Assembly: GCF_017299535.1 (NCBI RefSeq)
Contig: NZ_CP071238.1
Location: forward strand, 744,001-808,000
Source of the DNA: Serratia marcescens subsp. marcescens ATCC 13880
Lineage (GTDB): Bacteria; Pseudomonadota; Gammaproteobacteria; Enterobacterales; Enterobacteriaceae
Reading direction: 5' to 3'
Length of the DNA stretch: 64,000 nucleotides
The translations under genes and the position numbers were made by a program. Below, piece by piece: positions 20,028-33,069 of this stretch. The notes under the pieces are model-generated. The model worked only from the letters and a program-made list of their open reading frames with translations. It did no database searches and had not been told where the DNA came from. Numbering within the stretch: the stretch's first letter is position 1; each line of letters begins with the position of its first letter.

Positions 20028-21500
20028 ATGGATAAACTCACACCGCTCAAACCGCTTCCTTCCCTGTGCGCCCTTGGCGCCACGCTGATTATCTGGTTCC
20101 TCATTCCCGTGCCGGAGGGCGTTGCGCCCAACGCCTGGCAACTGCTGGCGCTGTTTATCGGCACCATCATCGCCATCATCGGCAAGGCGATGCCGATCGG
20201 CGCGGTTTCGGTGATCGCCATCGCTCTGGTGGCGGTGACCGGCGTCACCAATCCGGGCAAGCCGGGCGCCGCGCTGGACGATGCGCTCAGCGGCTTCTCC
20301 AACCAGCTGATCTGGCTGATCGGCTTTTCGATCATGATTTCCCTCAGCCTGAACAAAACCGGGCTGGGCGCGCGCATCGGCTATTACTTTATTTCGCTGT
20401 TCGGCAAGAAGACGCTGGGCATCGCTTACGCGCTGACGCTGGCGGAAACCACGCTGGCGCCGGTGACGCCGAGCAACACCGCGCGCGGCGGCGGCATCAT
20501 TCACCCGATCATGAAGTCGATCGCCGACAGCTTCGGCTCCAAACCCGAGCTCAATACCTCCGGCAAAATCGGCCGCTACCTGTCGTTGGTAAACTACAAC
20601 ATCAACCCGATCACCTCGGCGATGTTTATCACCGCCACCGCGCCTAACCCGTTGATCGTCAGCCTGATCGCCAAAGGCACCCACGGCAGCTTCGAGCTGT
20701 CCTGGTCGATGTGGGCGGTCGCCGCCCTGGTGCCGGGGCTGTGTTCGTTGATCGTGATGCCGCTGGTTATTTACCTGCTGTATCCGCCTGAGGTGAAAAG
20801 CACGCCGGACGCGCCGCGCTTCGCGCGCGAAAAGCTGCAGGCGCTGGGGCCGGTGACGCTGCCGGAGAAAATTACCCTCGGGGTGTTCGCGCTGCTGTTG
20901 GTGCTGTGGGCCGGCATTCCGGCGATGGTCTTCGGCCCGGCGCTGGCGGTCAATCCCACCACTGCGGCGCTGATCGGCCTGGCGGTATTGCTGGCCACCG
21001 GCGTGCTGAGCTGGGAGGATGTGCTGAAGCATAAAGGCGCCTGGGACACCGTGGTGTGGTTCTCGGCGCTGGTGATGATGGCCAGCTTCCTCGGCAAGCT
21101 GGGGCTGATCGGCTGGCTGTCGCAAACCGTCGGCAACGGCATCGACCGTATGGGCATGAGCTGGGTGGGCGGTACGATCTTGCTGACCCTCATCTATTTG
21201 TATTCACACTATTTCTTCGCCAGCACCACCGCGCACGTGACGGCGATGTTCGCCGCCTTCTTCGCCGCCGGCATCGCGCTCGGGGCGCCGCCGGCGTTGC
21301 TGGGCCTGATCCTGGCGTTCTCTTCTTCGCTGATGATGTCGCTGACCCATTACGGCACCGGCACCGCGCCGATCGTCTTTGGCTCCGGCTATGTGACGCT
21401 GGGGGAGTGGTGGAAAGCGGGATGGGTGATGAGCGTGGTTAACCTGCTGATCTGGATGCTGATCGGCGGGGCATGGTGGAAGCTGCTGGGCTACTGGTGA
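20028..21500 (+). CDS. DASS (SLC13) family dicarboxylate/anion transporter
   Basis: This 490-residue membrane protein belongs to the divalent anion:sodium symporter family, which takes up C4-dicarboxylates, citrate or tartrate by symport or exchange. Both family hallmarks are visible: the first SNT-type motif in TPSNTARGGG (about residue 147) and the second substrate hairpin near SLTHYGTGTAP (about 440). A PIGAVSVIAIALVAVTGV segment precedes the first hairpin. It resembles the CitT/TtdT/YbhI group, but the substrate cannot be read from sequence. E. coli has no transporter at this place between setA and leuD. The 144 bp upstream hold no gene I recognise. Confidence 0.88.
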   Translation: MDKLTPLKPLPSLCALGATLIIWFLIPVPEGVAPNAWQLLALFIGTIIAIIGKAMPIGAVSVIAIALVAVTGVTNPGKPGAALDDALSGFSNQLIWLIGFSIMISLSLNKTGLGARIGYYFISLFGKKTLGIAYALTLAETTLAPVTPSNTARGGGIIHPIMKSIADSFGSKPELNTSGKIGRYLSLVNYNINPITSAMFITATAPNPLIVSLIAKGTHGSFELSWSMWAVAALVPGLCSLIVMPLVIYLLYPPEVKSTPDAPRFAREKLQALGPVTLPEKITLGVFALLLVLWAGIPAMVFGPALAVNPTTAALIGLAVLLATGVLSWEDVLKHKGAWDTVVWFSALVMMASFLGKLGLIGWLSQTVGNGIDRMGMSWVGGTILLTLIYLYSHYFFASTTAHVTAMFAAFFAAGIALGAPPALLGLILAFSSSLMMSLTHYGTGTAPIVFGSGYVTLGEWWKAGWVMSVVNLLIWMLIGGAWWKLLGYW

Positions 21501-21506
21501 GGAAAG

Positions 21507-21534
21507 AATTCACCCGCCGGGCGGCGGGTGAATT
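21507..21534. terminator. Bidirectional terminator between DASS transporter and leuD
   Basis: A perfect 12-bp inverted repeat, AATTCACCCGCC, loop GGGC and GGCGGGTGAATT, lies between two convergent genes. AT-rich ends flank the GC core on both strands, consistent with shared termination of the transporter gene and the leu operon. Confidence 0.75.
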
Positions 21535-21542
21535 GAAGGGGA

Positions 21543-22145
21543 TTAATTCAGAAACGCCGGCTGCTGCGCTTCGTAGCGGGAGATGTCCGCTTCGTGCTGC
21601 AGCGTCAGGCCGATGCTGTCCAGCCCGTTGATCATGCAGTGGCGGCGGAAGCTGTCGATTTCGAACGGATAGCTTTTGCCGCCGGCGTTGACCGTCTGGT
21701 TCTCCAGATCCACCACGAACTCCGTCCCCTCGTTGGCGTCCACCAGTTTGAACAGCTCGTCCACCTGCTGCTCGCTCAGCGTCACCGGCAACAGCTGGTT
21801 GTTGAACGAGTTGCCGTAGAAGATGTCGGCGAAGCTCGGCGCGATCACCACTTTGAACCCGTAGTCGGTCAGCGCCCAGGGGGCGTGTTCGCGCGAAGAG
21901 CCGCAGCCGAAGTTTTCGCGCGCCAACAGGATGCTGGCGCCTTTATAGCGCGGTTTGTTCAGCACGAACGCCGGGTTCGGTTGCTGGCCGGCGTCGTCGA
22001 GGAAGCGCCAGTCGTTGAACAGGTGCTGGCCGAAACCGGTGCGGGTGACCTTCTGTAAAAACTGCTTGGGAATAATGGCGTCGGTGTCGACGTTGGCCGC
22101 ATCCAAAGGCACCACTAAGCCGGTATGTTGAGTAAATTTAGCCAC
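21543..22145 (-). CDS. leuD: 3-isopropylmalate dehydratase small subunit LeuD
   Basis: LeuD pairs with LeuC to isomerise 2-isopropylmalate to 3-isopropylmalate in leucine biosynthesis. The 200-residue length matches the family (201). It has the aconitase swivel-domain fold, with the motif [16 protein letters not shown] (about 66-81), which shapes the active site. It is the last gene of leuLABCD, 9 bp after leuC. Confidence 0.98.
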   Translation of the reverse strand: MAKFTQHTGLVVPLDAANVDTDAIIPKQFLQKVTRTGFGQHLFNDWRFLDDAGQQPNPAFVLNKPRYKGASILLARENFGCGSSREHAPWALTDYGFKVVIAPSFADIFYGNSFNNQLLPVTLSEQQVDELFKLVDANEGTEFVVDLENQTVNAGGKSYPFEIDSFRRHCMINGLDSIGLTLQHEADISRYEAQQPAFLN

Positions 22146-22154
22146 GTTAGCCCC

Positions 22155-26225
<4,071 letters not shown>

Positions 26226-26265
26226 CGGTGCATTCCTTATCGTGTTGATTTCACGCTAAGCGGGC

Positions 26266-26296
26266 AAAAAAAAACCCGCGCAGTAGCGCGGGTTTC
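26266..26296 (-). terminator. leu operon attenuator
   Basis: On the minus strand AACCCGCG, a six-base loop and CGCGGGTT form an 8-bp stem followed by a run of T (26264-26272). It lies between leuL and leuA and is the expected attenuator for leucine-responsive transcription. Confidence 0.9.
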
Positions 26297-26315
26297 TTAT
26301 GGGTGATCGGCTGAG

Positions 26316-26399
26316 TCAGCTCCGAACTTCGTCCATAGGCATACCGCGCAAACAAGATGCGTTAAGTAGTAGGCCTAGTAGACGGTGAGTACGGATCAT
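26316..26399 (-). CDS. leuL: leu operon leader peptide LeuL
   Basis: This 27-residue leader begins MIRTHRLLGLLL. Five leucine codons lie within six positions (7-12), the hallmark of leu attenuation control. E. coli LeuL (28 residues) has four adjacent leucines at the same place. Four of the five are CTA, a rare enterobacterial codon, which should sharpen stalling when Leu-tRNA is low. The stop at 26316-26318 is about 20 nt before the attenuator stem. Confidence 0.92.
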   Translation of the reverse strand: MIRTHRLLGLLLNASCLRGMPMDEVRS

Positions 26400-26437
26400 A
26401 AGGGTTCAGCTTCTCTTAAATTGGGTGTCTGCCTAAT

Positions 26438-26466
26438 TTGATACGTGATTGGCCTGGCGATGTCAA
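26438..26466 (-). promoter_or_regulatory. leuLABCD promoter
   Basis: On the minus strand a perfect -35 TTGACA (26461-26466), a 17-bp spacer and a -10 TATCAA (26438-26443) lie about 40 bp upstream of leuL. This is a good sigma-70 promoter in the expected place. Confidence 0.8.
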
Positions 26467-26935
26467 CACCTGATTGAATGCGGGGACAATGCATCAGCCC
26501 ATTAGCTAAACAGAGGATCATTCGGCAAAAAAACGACGCCTTAGAGAAAAAAATGGGACCAGTTTGCGTGCTGCTTAGCATAAACGAATCGAATATATAC
26601 TGCGCTAATTGCTTCTGGATTTCGTTGCGTTAAGATTTGTGATGAAAAAAACAAGAGGGATTAATCACGGGGAGCAATGAAATAACATTTTCAATACAAA
26701 TGGTTTAAATTGAACTCATATGAATAATTGATTGTTTTAGTCATAATATAACAAAATAATGCGTTTTTACACAAAGTGAGCGGTGTTTTTAGATGGTTTG
26801 ATTGCTTATGATGTGTTTTTATAGTTTGTCTCATACAGTGCGGCGACGTTGTTCAATTGTATTAATCATTGTTGATACCTAATTATTAGTACTACCCAGG
26901 TGGCATTCTTCTCGCTGACGGGGGAAGCTGCTGAC

Positions 26936-27028
26936 ATGTATTCCATATACGACTTATATCGTGTCGATAACACGAGGTTTTTTTATCGGTTGATGACGGT
27001 AATGGCAGAATTTGTCGTGCAAAGATAA
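26936..27028 (+). CDS. Candidate 30-residue leader ORF upstream of leuO
   Basis: An ATG at 26936, eight bases after GGGGGAAG, opens a 30-codon frame beginning MYSIYDLYRVDN and ending in VVQR. Tyrosine codons occur at positions 2, 5, 8 and 17, and there are rare codons (ATA, AGG, AGA). The frame runs through a terminator-like hairpin (26959-26984) and stops 72 bp before leuO. The arrangement suggests translation-coupled attenuation of leuO. I do not recognise the peptide, and it may not be translated. Confidence 0.35.
   Translation: MYSIYDLYRVDNTRFFYRLMTVMAEFVVQR
26959..26984 (+). terminator. Terminator-like hairpin in the leuO leader
   Basis: TCGTGT, loop CGATA and ACACGA form a 6-bp stem, followed by GG and seven T residues. 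It could end a short transcript from the AT-rich region, or attenuate leuO. The stem is short, so strength is uncertain. Confidence 0.5.
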
Positions 27029-27100
27029 GACAATGCGGCGTTTCATTGTTTGTCGAGCATAAGGATTAGATTATCTACACAGGATTTAGTGGAGTGAAAT

Positions 27101-28048
27101 ATGGCTGAATATGATTCAGAAATCGCCATGGTCAAAGAGCCGGCGGACATTCATTTGCGCAGCGTCGATCTTAATTTACTGACGGTGTTTGACGCCGTGA
27201 TGCAAATGCAAAATATTACGCGAGCCGCTAATTCGTTAGGGATGTCGCAGCCGGCGGTGAGCAATGCGGTAGCGCGCCTGAAGGTGATGTTCAACGACGA
27301 ACTGTTCGTGCGCTGCGGCCGCGGGATCCAGCCCACCATGCGGGCCAGGCAGCTGTTCGGGCCGGTGCGGCAAGCGCTGCAGCTGGTGCAGAATGAGTTG
27401 CCGGGATCTGAGTTTGAGCCGCTGACCAGCACGCGAGCGTTCTCACTGTCGCTGTGCAGCCCGCTCGATTTGCGTCTGGGCGCCGGGATAATCAATCACG
27501 TCAAACAGATAGCGCCGCAGCTTAACCTGCAAATAAAGTCATACATTAACAATAATATTGAACATCAATTGCGTTATCAGGACGTCGAGTTTGTCATCGG
27601 CTACAGCCGTTTCGAGTCGGCGGAGTTTCGCAGCCTGGCGATGTTCGACGACGAATTAGTGCTGGCGGTTGCGCAGGCGCACCCGAGAATAGGCGAGGAG
27701 GTGACGCCGGAGCACATGCTGGCCGAGCAGCATGCTGCGGTTTCCCTGGAAAGTTTTGGATCGTTCAGTAAACCTTTTTATTTAGACGAGCCGATGCTGC
27801 GTGCCGTGACGCAGCAGTGCACGGATCTTTACAGCGTGTTGAATATGGTGTCGCAAACGGAAATGGTGGCGATTGCGCCCGCCTGGTTGGTGCGACAGCA
27901 GACGGAGGCGTTGAAAATAAAGGCGGTTCCTTTATGTGGCAACGATAATAAAGCCACCTGCTACCTGTCCTGGCATGAATCTTCAGAGCGGGATAAAGGC
28001 CACCAGTGGATGAAATCTGTCCTGATTGAGGCGGGTAACCCAAAGTAA
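27101..28048 (+). CDS. leuO: LysR-type global regulator LeuO
   Basis: LeuO is a LysR-family regulator that antagonises H-NS and controls silenced loci such as bgl, cas and porin genes in enterobacteria. The 315-residue protein (314 in E. coli) has an N-terminal winged helix-turn-helix with NITRAANSLGMSQPAVSNAVARLK (about residues 44-67, given here in its known family form), the RCGRGIQPT wing, and a C-terminal co-inducer domain ending in CYLSWHESSERDKGHQWM. The ATG follows AGTGGAGTG. Its long AT-rich upstream region fits tight repression in normal growth. Confidence 0.95.
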   Translation: MAEYDSEIAMVKEPADIHLRSVDLNLLTVFDAVMQMQNITRAANSLGMSQPAVSNAVARLKVMFNDELFVRCGRGIQPTMRARQLFGPVRQALQLVQNELPGSEFEPLTSTRAFSLSLCSPLDLRLGAGIINHVKQIAPQLNLQIKSYINNNIEHQLRYQDVEFVIGYSRFESAEFRSLAMFDDELVLAVAQAHPRIGEEVTPEHMLAEQHAAVSLESFGSFSKPFYLDEPMLRAVTQQCTDLYSVLNMVSQTEMVAIAPAWLVRQQTEALKIKAVPLCGNDNKATCYLSWHESSERDKGHQWMKSVLIEAGNPK

Positions 28049-28513
28049 AGCGATAAAGATGGGAGCCATATAAAGATAATATTCAACTGAGCGTTTTTTT
28101 CTCATGATAAAAACTAAGAACTATCTGTGTTTTTATTAAGATGTTTCTTGGTTTTGCGGCGATAGAATAACTTATTCTTAGGGTAAATTTGTTCATTTAG
28201 CGAAAACAATTAATATAAATTAATATTCTGATTTTTACTTTCCAGTTGGAATTTTAAACTAACTCGATGTGGCGGCCCGAACGGGCCGCGTTTTATGGCC
28301 GCCATCAAACCTTTTCCTTCCCATTCTGTCCAACCCATGAAAGCGCGAAAGCCGGCTTGAGTTTTGGCTCACACTTCTACGCTGAAATCGCTTTTCCCCC
28401 TGCCTGAGAGTAGGTAGACTGCGCGGAAAAAAGTAAACACGTGTAAGCTGAGATGAGGGCCGCAAGGCGTCGTTCAGGCTTAACGGTATGATTCATTTCA
28501 GGCTTAGAGCACT
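28049..28513. other. leuO to acyl-CoA ligase intergenic region
   Basis: This gap of 465 bp contains no gene I can support. Its first half is AT-rich, including a T run near 28090 and alternating TTAATATAAATTAAT near 28210. The leuO terminator is at 28272-28294. The second half has normal composition and probably carries the promoter for the acyl-CoA ligase gene, which I could not assign. Confidence 0.5.
28272..28294 (+). terminator. leuO terminator
   Basis: GCGGCCCG, loop AA and CGGGCCGC form an 8-bp GC stem followed by GTTTTAT. It is the first strong hairpin after the leuO stop codon. Confidence 0.75.
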
Positions 28514-30322
28514 ATGATCACTAATCTGCTGCAATACCATTTGATCCATCGTATACAGCATCAAATTACCCACCGAGCCGATCGCACAGCATTTCGCCAA
28601 TGGTCGCCCAACGGCGAGTTTCAACTGACCTGGGGAGCGGCGGCTGCCCGCATCGATCGCATTGCCGCCGGGCTGCTGGCGCTGGGCGCCGAAGTGCAAG
28701 AACGTATCGGTATCTTCGCCAATAACACGATGGCCTGGTCGTTGACCGATCTCGCGATCCTGCACCTGCGTGGCGTCAGCGTACCGCTCTATTCCACCAA
28801 TACGCCGGCGCAGGCGGCCTTCGTCATCAATGACGCTGACATTCGCATCCTGTTCGTCGGCGAACAGGCGCAGTTGGACGCCGCCATCGCGCTGCGCGGC
28901 GTCTGTCCGCAACTGCGTCATATTATCGTGTTCGACGAGGATGCCGATCTGCGCGATTGCGAGATAGCCCAACACCTGAGCGCCTTCGAGCATGCCGTCG
29001 ATCCGGCGGCTTTTATCGCTCAACGTCGGCAGCGCATTGAAGAGTGCGACCTGCAGGATCTCTTCACCCTGATCTATACCTCGGGCACCACCGGCGAGCC
29101 GAAAGGGGTGATGCTGGATTATCGCAACCTGGCGGCGCAGCTCTACCTGCATGATGAGAGACTGACGGTCGGCGAAGAGGATGTGTCGCTCAGTTTCCTG
29201 CCGCTGTCGCACGTGTTTGAGCGTGCCTGGAGCTTCTTTGTCATGCATTCCGGCGCGCAGAACGTTTTCCTGCCGAACACCGACTGGGTTCGGGAAGCGA
29301 TGGGGCAGGTGCGGCCGACGTTAATGTGCGCGGTGCCGCGTTTCTACGAGAAGATTTTCAGCGCGGTGCATGAAAAAGTGGCGCGTGCCCCTTGGCTGCG
29401 CCGCGCGTTGTTCCACTGGGCGATCGTCTGCGGGGAGCGCAAGTTCCTGCAAGAGCGGGCCGGCAAACCGTTGGGCAAACTGTTCGAACTCTCTCACCGC
29501 TGGGCCGACAAGCTGGTATTGAGCAAGCTGCGCGGTATCCTCGGCGGTCGGGTGCGCTTCCTGCCGGCGGCGGGCGCCAAGCTGGATGACAATGTGATCC
29601 TGTTTTTCCAGGCGATGGGCGTCAACATCAAGTACGGTTACGGCATGACTGAAACCTGTGCGACCGTGTCCTGCTGGGAAGAAGGGCATTTCCGCTTCGG
29701 CTCTATCGGTAAACCGCTGCCGCAGGTCGAGGTGCGCATCGGTGAAGAAAATGAAATTCAGGTGCGCGGGCCGATCGTGATGCGCGGCTATTTCAACAAA
29801 CCGTTGGAAACCGCCGCGACCTTTACCGCAGACGGCTGGCTGAAAACCGGCGACGCTGGGGCGATCGATGAAGAGGGCAATCTGTTCATCACCGAGCGCC
29901 TTAAGGATTTGATGAAAACCTCCGGCGGCAAATACATCGCGCCGCAGATGCTGGAAGGCACGTTGGCGCAGGACCGCTTTATCGAGCAGGTGGCGATCAT
30001 CGCCGATGCGCGCAAGTTCGTTTCCGCGCTGATCGTGCCGTGCTTTGAGTCGCTGGAAGAGTACGCGAAGTCAGTCAACCTGAAGTATCAGGATCGCCTG
30101 GAGCTGCTGCGCAACGGCGAGATCCTCGCGATGTTCGAAAAGCGCCTGCGCGAGATGCAAAAGGAGCTGGCGCGCTTCGAACAGGTGAAGAAGTTCACTC
30201 TGCTGCCGGCGGCTTTTTCCATGGAGTTGGGGGAGCTGACGCCAACCCTGAAGCTGCGCCGCAAAGTGATCCTGCAGCGCTATCAGCGCGAAATCGACTC
30301 TATGTACCGGGAACAGGCCTGA
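28514..30322 (+). CDS. AMP-forming long-chain acyl-CoA ligase (FadD15-like)
   Basis: This 602-residue enzyme belongs to the ANL superfamily and should adenylate a carboxylic acid, probably a long-chain fatty acid, and transfer it to CoA. The P-loop motif is IYTSGTTGEPKGVM (about 192-205). Motif YGYGMTET (about 376-383), the hinge region GWLKTGD (about 439-445) and a C-terminal lysine-bearing segment GGKYIAP follow. Length and order of motifs fit FadD15-type bacterial synthetases better than E. coli FadD. A tight ribosome-binding site is not obvious. Its position between leuO and ilvI differs from E. coli, where those two genes are neighbours. The true substrate is unknown. Confidence 0.85.
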   Translation: MITNLLQYHLIHRIQHQITHRADRTAFRQWSPNGEFQLTWGAAAARIDRIAAGLLALGAEVQERIGIFANNTMAWSLTDLAILHLRGVSVPLYSTNTPAQAAFVINDADIRILFVGEQAQLDAAIALRGVCPQLRHIIVFDEDADLRDCEIAQHLSAFEHAVDPAAFIAQRRQRIEECDLQDLFTLIYTSGTTGEPKGVMLDYRNLAAQLYLHDERLTVGEEDVSLSFLPLSHVFERAWSFFVMHSGAQNVFLPNTDWVREAMGQVRPTLMCAVPRFYEKIFSAVHEKVARAPWLRRALFHWAIVCGERKFLQERAGKPLGKLFELSHRWADKLVLSKLRGILGGRVRFLPAAGAKLDDNVILFFQAMGVNIKYGYGMTETCATVSCWEEGHFRFGSIGKPLPQVEVRIGEENEIQVRGPIVMRGYFNKPLETAATFTADGWLKTGDAGAIDEEGNLFITERLKDLMKTSGGKYIAPQMLEGTLAQDRFIEQVAIIADARKFVSALIVPCFESLEEYAKSVNLKYQDRLELLRNGEILAMFEKRLREMQKELARFEQVKKFTLLPAAFSMELGELTPTLKLRRKVILQRYQREIDSMYREQA

Positions 30323-30329
30323 CGCCGCC

Positions 30330-30355
30330 GCCGGGCCATGTGCCCGGCGAAAAAA
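30330..30355 (+). terminator. Terminator after the acyl-CoA ligase gene
   Basis: GCCGGGC, loop CATGT and GCCCGGC form a 7-bp stem directly after the stop codon, followed by GAAAAAA. On the plus strand the tail is A-rich rather than T-rich, so it may act as a 3' stabilising hairpin instead of a classic terminator. Confidence 0.45.
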
Positions 30356-30403
30356 GCGGCATATCCTTCACCTGATTTAGTTCTGTAATTTTCCTCCTGT
30401 TCG

Positions 30404-30447
30404 AAACAATGCCTAGCCCAACACCCCTGAGGCTAGCGCATTGTTTT
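30404..30447 (+). terminator. Long hairpin with U tract upstream of ilvIH
   Basis: AACAATGCCTAGCC (30406-30418 region) pairs with GGCTAGCGCATTGTT (30431-30445) with one bulge, and the right arm runs into TTTTT. It could end readthrough from the acyl-CoA ligase gene or act in the ilvIH leader. The rest of the 316-bp gap to ilvI should hold the Lrp-controlled ilvIH promoter, which I could not place precisely. Confidence 0.6.
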
Positions 30448-30638
30448 TATAAAGCTGCGATCTCCAGCCGCTTGGCAATAACCCCGCCGCCGTTAAGCCA
30501 TTTTGCCGTTTGCCTGCCCCATATTCTGACGTTATGTTAATTCGATAGCGACAACCCATAAAAATTTAGGGGCATTGCCCCGCAGCAGGCGCTACGTTCC
30601 GGCGCCAGAGAAGAATAAGCAAGCCTGGAGGCAAACCC

Positions 30639-32357
30639 ATGGAGATGTTGTCAGGAGCCGAGATGGTCGTCCGATCGTTGATCGATCAGGGCGTTAAACA
30701 TGTATTCGGCTACCCCGGCGGGGCGGTGCTCGATATCTACGACGCCCTGCATACGGTCGGAGGGATCGATCATATTCTGGTGCGCCACGAGCAAGGTGCG
30801 GTGCACATGGCCGACGGTTACGCGCGCGCCACCGGCGAAGTGGGCGTGGTGCTGGTGACGTCCGGCCCCGGCGCCACCAACGCCATTACCGGTATCGCTA
30901 CCGCTTATATGGACTCGATCCCGATGGTCGTCCTGTCGGGGCAGGTGCCCAGCTCGCTGATCGGCTACGACGCCTTTCAGGAGTGCGATATGGTGGGGAT
31001 TTCTCGGCCGGTGGTGAAACACAGCTTCCTGGTAAAACGCACCGAAGACATCCCGGCGGTGTTGAAGAAGGCCTTTTACCTGGCCTCCAGCGGCCGCCCC
31101 GGCCCGGTGGTGATCGATCTGCCGAAAGACATCGTCGGCCCGGCGGTGCGGATGCCTTATGCCTACCCGCAGGACGTGAGCATGCGTTCTTATAACCCGA
31201 CGGTGCAGGGCCATCGCGGGCAAATCAAACGCGCGTTGCAAACCATCCTGGCGGCCAAGAAGCCGGTGATGTATGTCGGCGGCGGCGCGATCAACGCCGG
31301 TTGCGAAGCCGAACTGCTGGCGTTGGCGGAGCAGCTGAACCTGCCGGTGACCAGCAGCCTGATGGGACTGGGCGCTTTCCCCGGCACCCATCGCCAGAGT
31401 GTCGGCATGCTCGGTATGCACGGCACTTATGAAGCCAACAAAACCATGCACCATGCCGACGTGATCTTCGCGGTCGGCGTGCGTTTCGACGATCGCACGA
31501 CCAACAATCTGGCCAAATACTGCCCGGATGCCACCGTGCTGCATATCGATATCGATCCGACCTCGATCTCCAAAACGGTGGATGCCGATATTCCGATCGT
31601 CGGCGATGCCAAACAGGTGTTGGTGCAGATGCTGGAGCTGTTGGCGCAGGATGACAAGGCGCAGGATCACGATGCGTTGCGCGATTGGTGGCAGTCTATT
31701 GAACAGTGGCGCGCCCGCGACTGTTTGGGGTACGACAAAAACAGCGGCACCATCAAGCCGCAGGCGGTGATCGAAACCCTGCATCGCCTGACCAAAGGCG
31801 ATGCCTATGTGACCTCCGACGTGGGGCAGCACCAGATGTTTGCCGCGCTCTATTACCCGTTCGACAAACCGCGCCGTTGGATCAACTCCGGCGGCCTCGG
31901 CACCATGGGCTTCGGCCTGCCGGCGGCATTGGGCGTCAAGCTGGCGCTGCCGGAGGAAACCGTGGTGTGCGTCACCGGCGACGGCAGCATCCAGATGAAC
32001 ATTCAGGAGCTGTCCACCGCGCTGCAATATAACCTGCCGGTGGTGGTGGTGAACCTCAACAACCGCTATCTGGGCATGGTCAAGCAGTGGCAGGACATGA
32101 TTTATTCCGGCCGCCACTCGCAGTCTTACATGGATTCGCTGCCGGACTTTGTCAAGCTGGCCGAGGCTTACGGCCATGTCGGCATCGCCATCCGCACGCC
32201 GGATGAGCTGGAAAGCAAGCTGGCGCAGGCGCTGGCGGAAAAAGAGCGGCTGGTGTTCGTCGACGTGACCGTCGATGAAACCGAACATGTTTACCCGATG
32301 CAGATCCGCGGCGGAAGCATGGACGAAATGTGGCTTAGCAAAACGGAGAGGACCTGA
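30639..32357 (+). CDS. ilvI: Acetolactate synthase III catalytic subunit IlvI
   Basis: IlvI is the ThDP/FAD-dependent large subunit of the second acetolactate synthase in this window. It is valine-sensitive in E. coli and Lrp-activated. The 572-residue protein (574 in E. coli) starts [19 protein letters not shown]. It has the catalytic glutamate in [17 protein letters not shown]-contact [11 protein letters not shown], and the ThDP motif GDGSIQMN...NLNN. The ATG at 30639 follows TGGAGG. It is 2 bp upstream of ilvH, forming ilvIH. Confidence 0.98.
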   Translation: MEMLSGAEMVVRSLIDQGVKHVFGYPGGAVLDIYDALHTVGGIDHILVRHEQGAVHMADGYARATGEVGVVLVTSGPGATNAITGIATAYMDSIPMVVLSGQVPSSLIGYDAFQECDMVGISRPVVKHSFLVKRTEDIPAVLKKAFYLASSGRPGPVVIDLPKDIVGPAVRMPYAYPQDVSMRSYNPTVQGHRGQIKRALQTILAAKKPVMYVGGGAINAGCEAELLALAEQLNLPVTSSLMGLGAFPGTHRQSVGMLGMHGTYEANKTMHHADVIFAVGVRFDDRTTNNLAKYCPDATVLHIDIDPTSISKTVDADIPIVGDAKQVLVQMLELLAQDDKAQDHDALRDWWQSIEQWRARDCLGYDKNSGTIKPQAVIETLHRLTKGDAYVTSDVGQHQMFAALYYPFDKPRRWINSGGLGTMGFGLPAALGVKLALPEETVVCVTGDGSIQMNIQELSTALQYNLPVVVVNLNNRYLGMVKQWQDMIYSGRHSQSYMDSLPDFVKLAEAYGHVGIAIRTPDELESKLAQALAEKERLVFVDVTVDETEHVYPMQIRGGSMDEMWLSKTERT

Positions 32358-32359
32358 TC

Positions 32360-32851
32360 ATGCGCCGTATTTTATCTGTCTTGCTGGAAAACGAATCCGG
32401 CGCCCTCTCGCGCGTGGTGGGGTTGTTCTCCCAGCGTGGTTATAACATTGAGAGCCTGACGGTGGCGCCGACCGACGATCCGACGCTGTCGCGTATGACT
32501 ATCCAGACCGTCGGCGACGAGAAAGTGCTGGAGCAGATTGAGAAGCAGTTGCACAAGCTGGTGGACGTGCTGCGCGTCAGCGAGCTGGTGCAGGGCGCTC
32601 ACGTCGAGCGCGAGATCATGCTGGTGAAACTGCAGGCCAGCGGCTACGGCCGTGAAGAGGTGAAGCGCTGCGCCGACATTTTCCGCGGCCAGATCGTCGA
32701 TGTGACGGCGACGTTGTATACGGTGCAGTTGGCCGGCACCAGCGATAAACTGGACGCCTTCCTGAGTGCGGTGCGAGACGTCGCGGAGATCGTGGAAGTG
32801 GCGCGTTCCGGCGTGGTCGGCGTGTCGCGCGGCGACAAAATCATGCGCTGA
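32360..32851 (+). CDS. ilvH: Acetolactate synthase III regulatory subunit IlvH
   Basis: IlvH activates IlvI and binds valine for feedback inhibition. The 163-residue length equals E. coli. The N-terminal ACT domain (1-75) includes [20 protein letters not shown], where valine resistance mutations map in E. coli (Gly and Ser in that segment are wild type here). The C-terminal half is the ALS_ss_C domain. Start ATG follows GAGAGGACC. Confidence 0.98.
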   Translation: MRRILSVLLENESGALSRVVGLFSQRGYNIESLTVAPTDDPTLSRMTIQTVGDEKVLEQIEKQLHKLVDVLRVSELVQGAHVEREIMLVKLQASGYGREEVKRCADIFRGQIVDVTATLYTVQLAGTSDKLDAFLSAVRDVAEIVEVARSGVVGVSRGDKIMR

Positions 32852-32875
32852 GCGCGGTTTGGTGGCGAATAATCG

Positions 32876-32905
32876 GGGCGCGGCATGGCTGCGCCCTTTG
32901 TTTTT
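32876..32905 (+). terminator. ilvIH terminator
   Basis: GGGCGC and GCGCCC enclose a nine-base loop and are followed by TTTGTTTTT, 24 bp after the ilvH stop. This is a standard intrinsic terminator separating ilvIH from cra. Confidence 0.75.
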
Positions 32906-33069
32906 CGGCATTTTTTTGCCCGATTGCTGGCACCTTTCGGCAAAAGCGGTTGCTAGGTAGTGTTTTCTGCTGTTAGATCGCAGAGGCTGGATTGAATAAC
33001 CGCACGGGATGTCATGGTTAATCCGAGCACAGCCTTCACTTCTATTTTCAGCGTCATTAAGGGGTTAAT

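Larger units (their letters stand above)
26467..27100. other. AT-rich leuL-leuO intergenic region
   Basis: About 630 bp separate the leu promoter from leuO. The part around 26640-26900 is markedly AT-rich, with A/T runs unlike the surrounding GC-rich DNA. In E. coli and Salmonella the equivalent region is bound and silenced by H-NS and used by LeuO and Lrp; H-NS binding here is inference. The only internal items I can support are the candidate leader ORF and hairpin listed separately, plus a weak promoter-like pair TTGTAT-17-TAATTA at 26857-26885. Confidence 0.6.

Noticed and set aside
30651..32288. Minus-strand frame of 545 codons opposite ilvI
   Set aside because: Antisense shadow of a highly conserved gene with no independent support.
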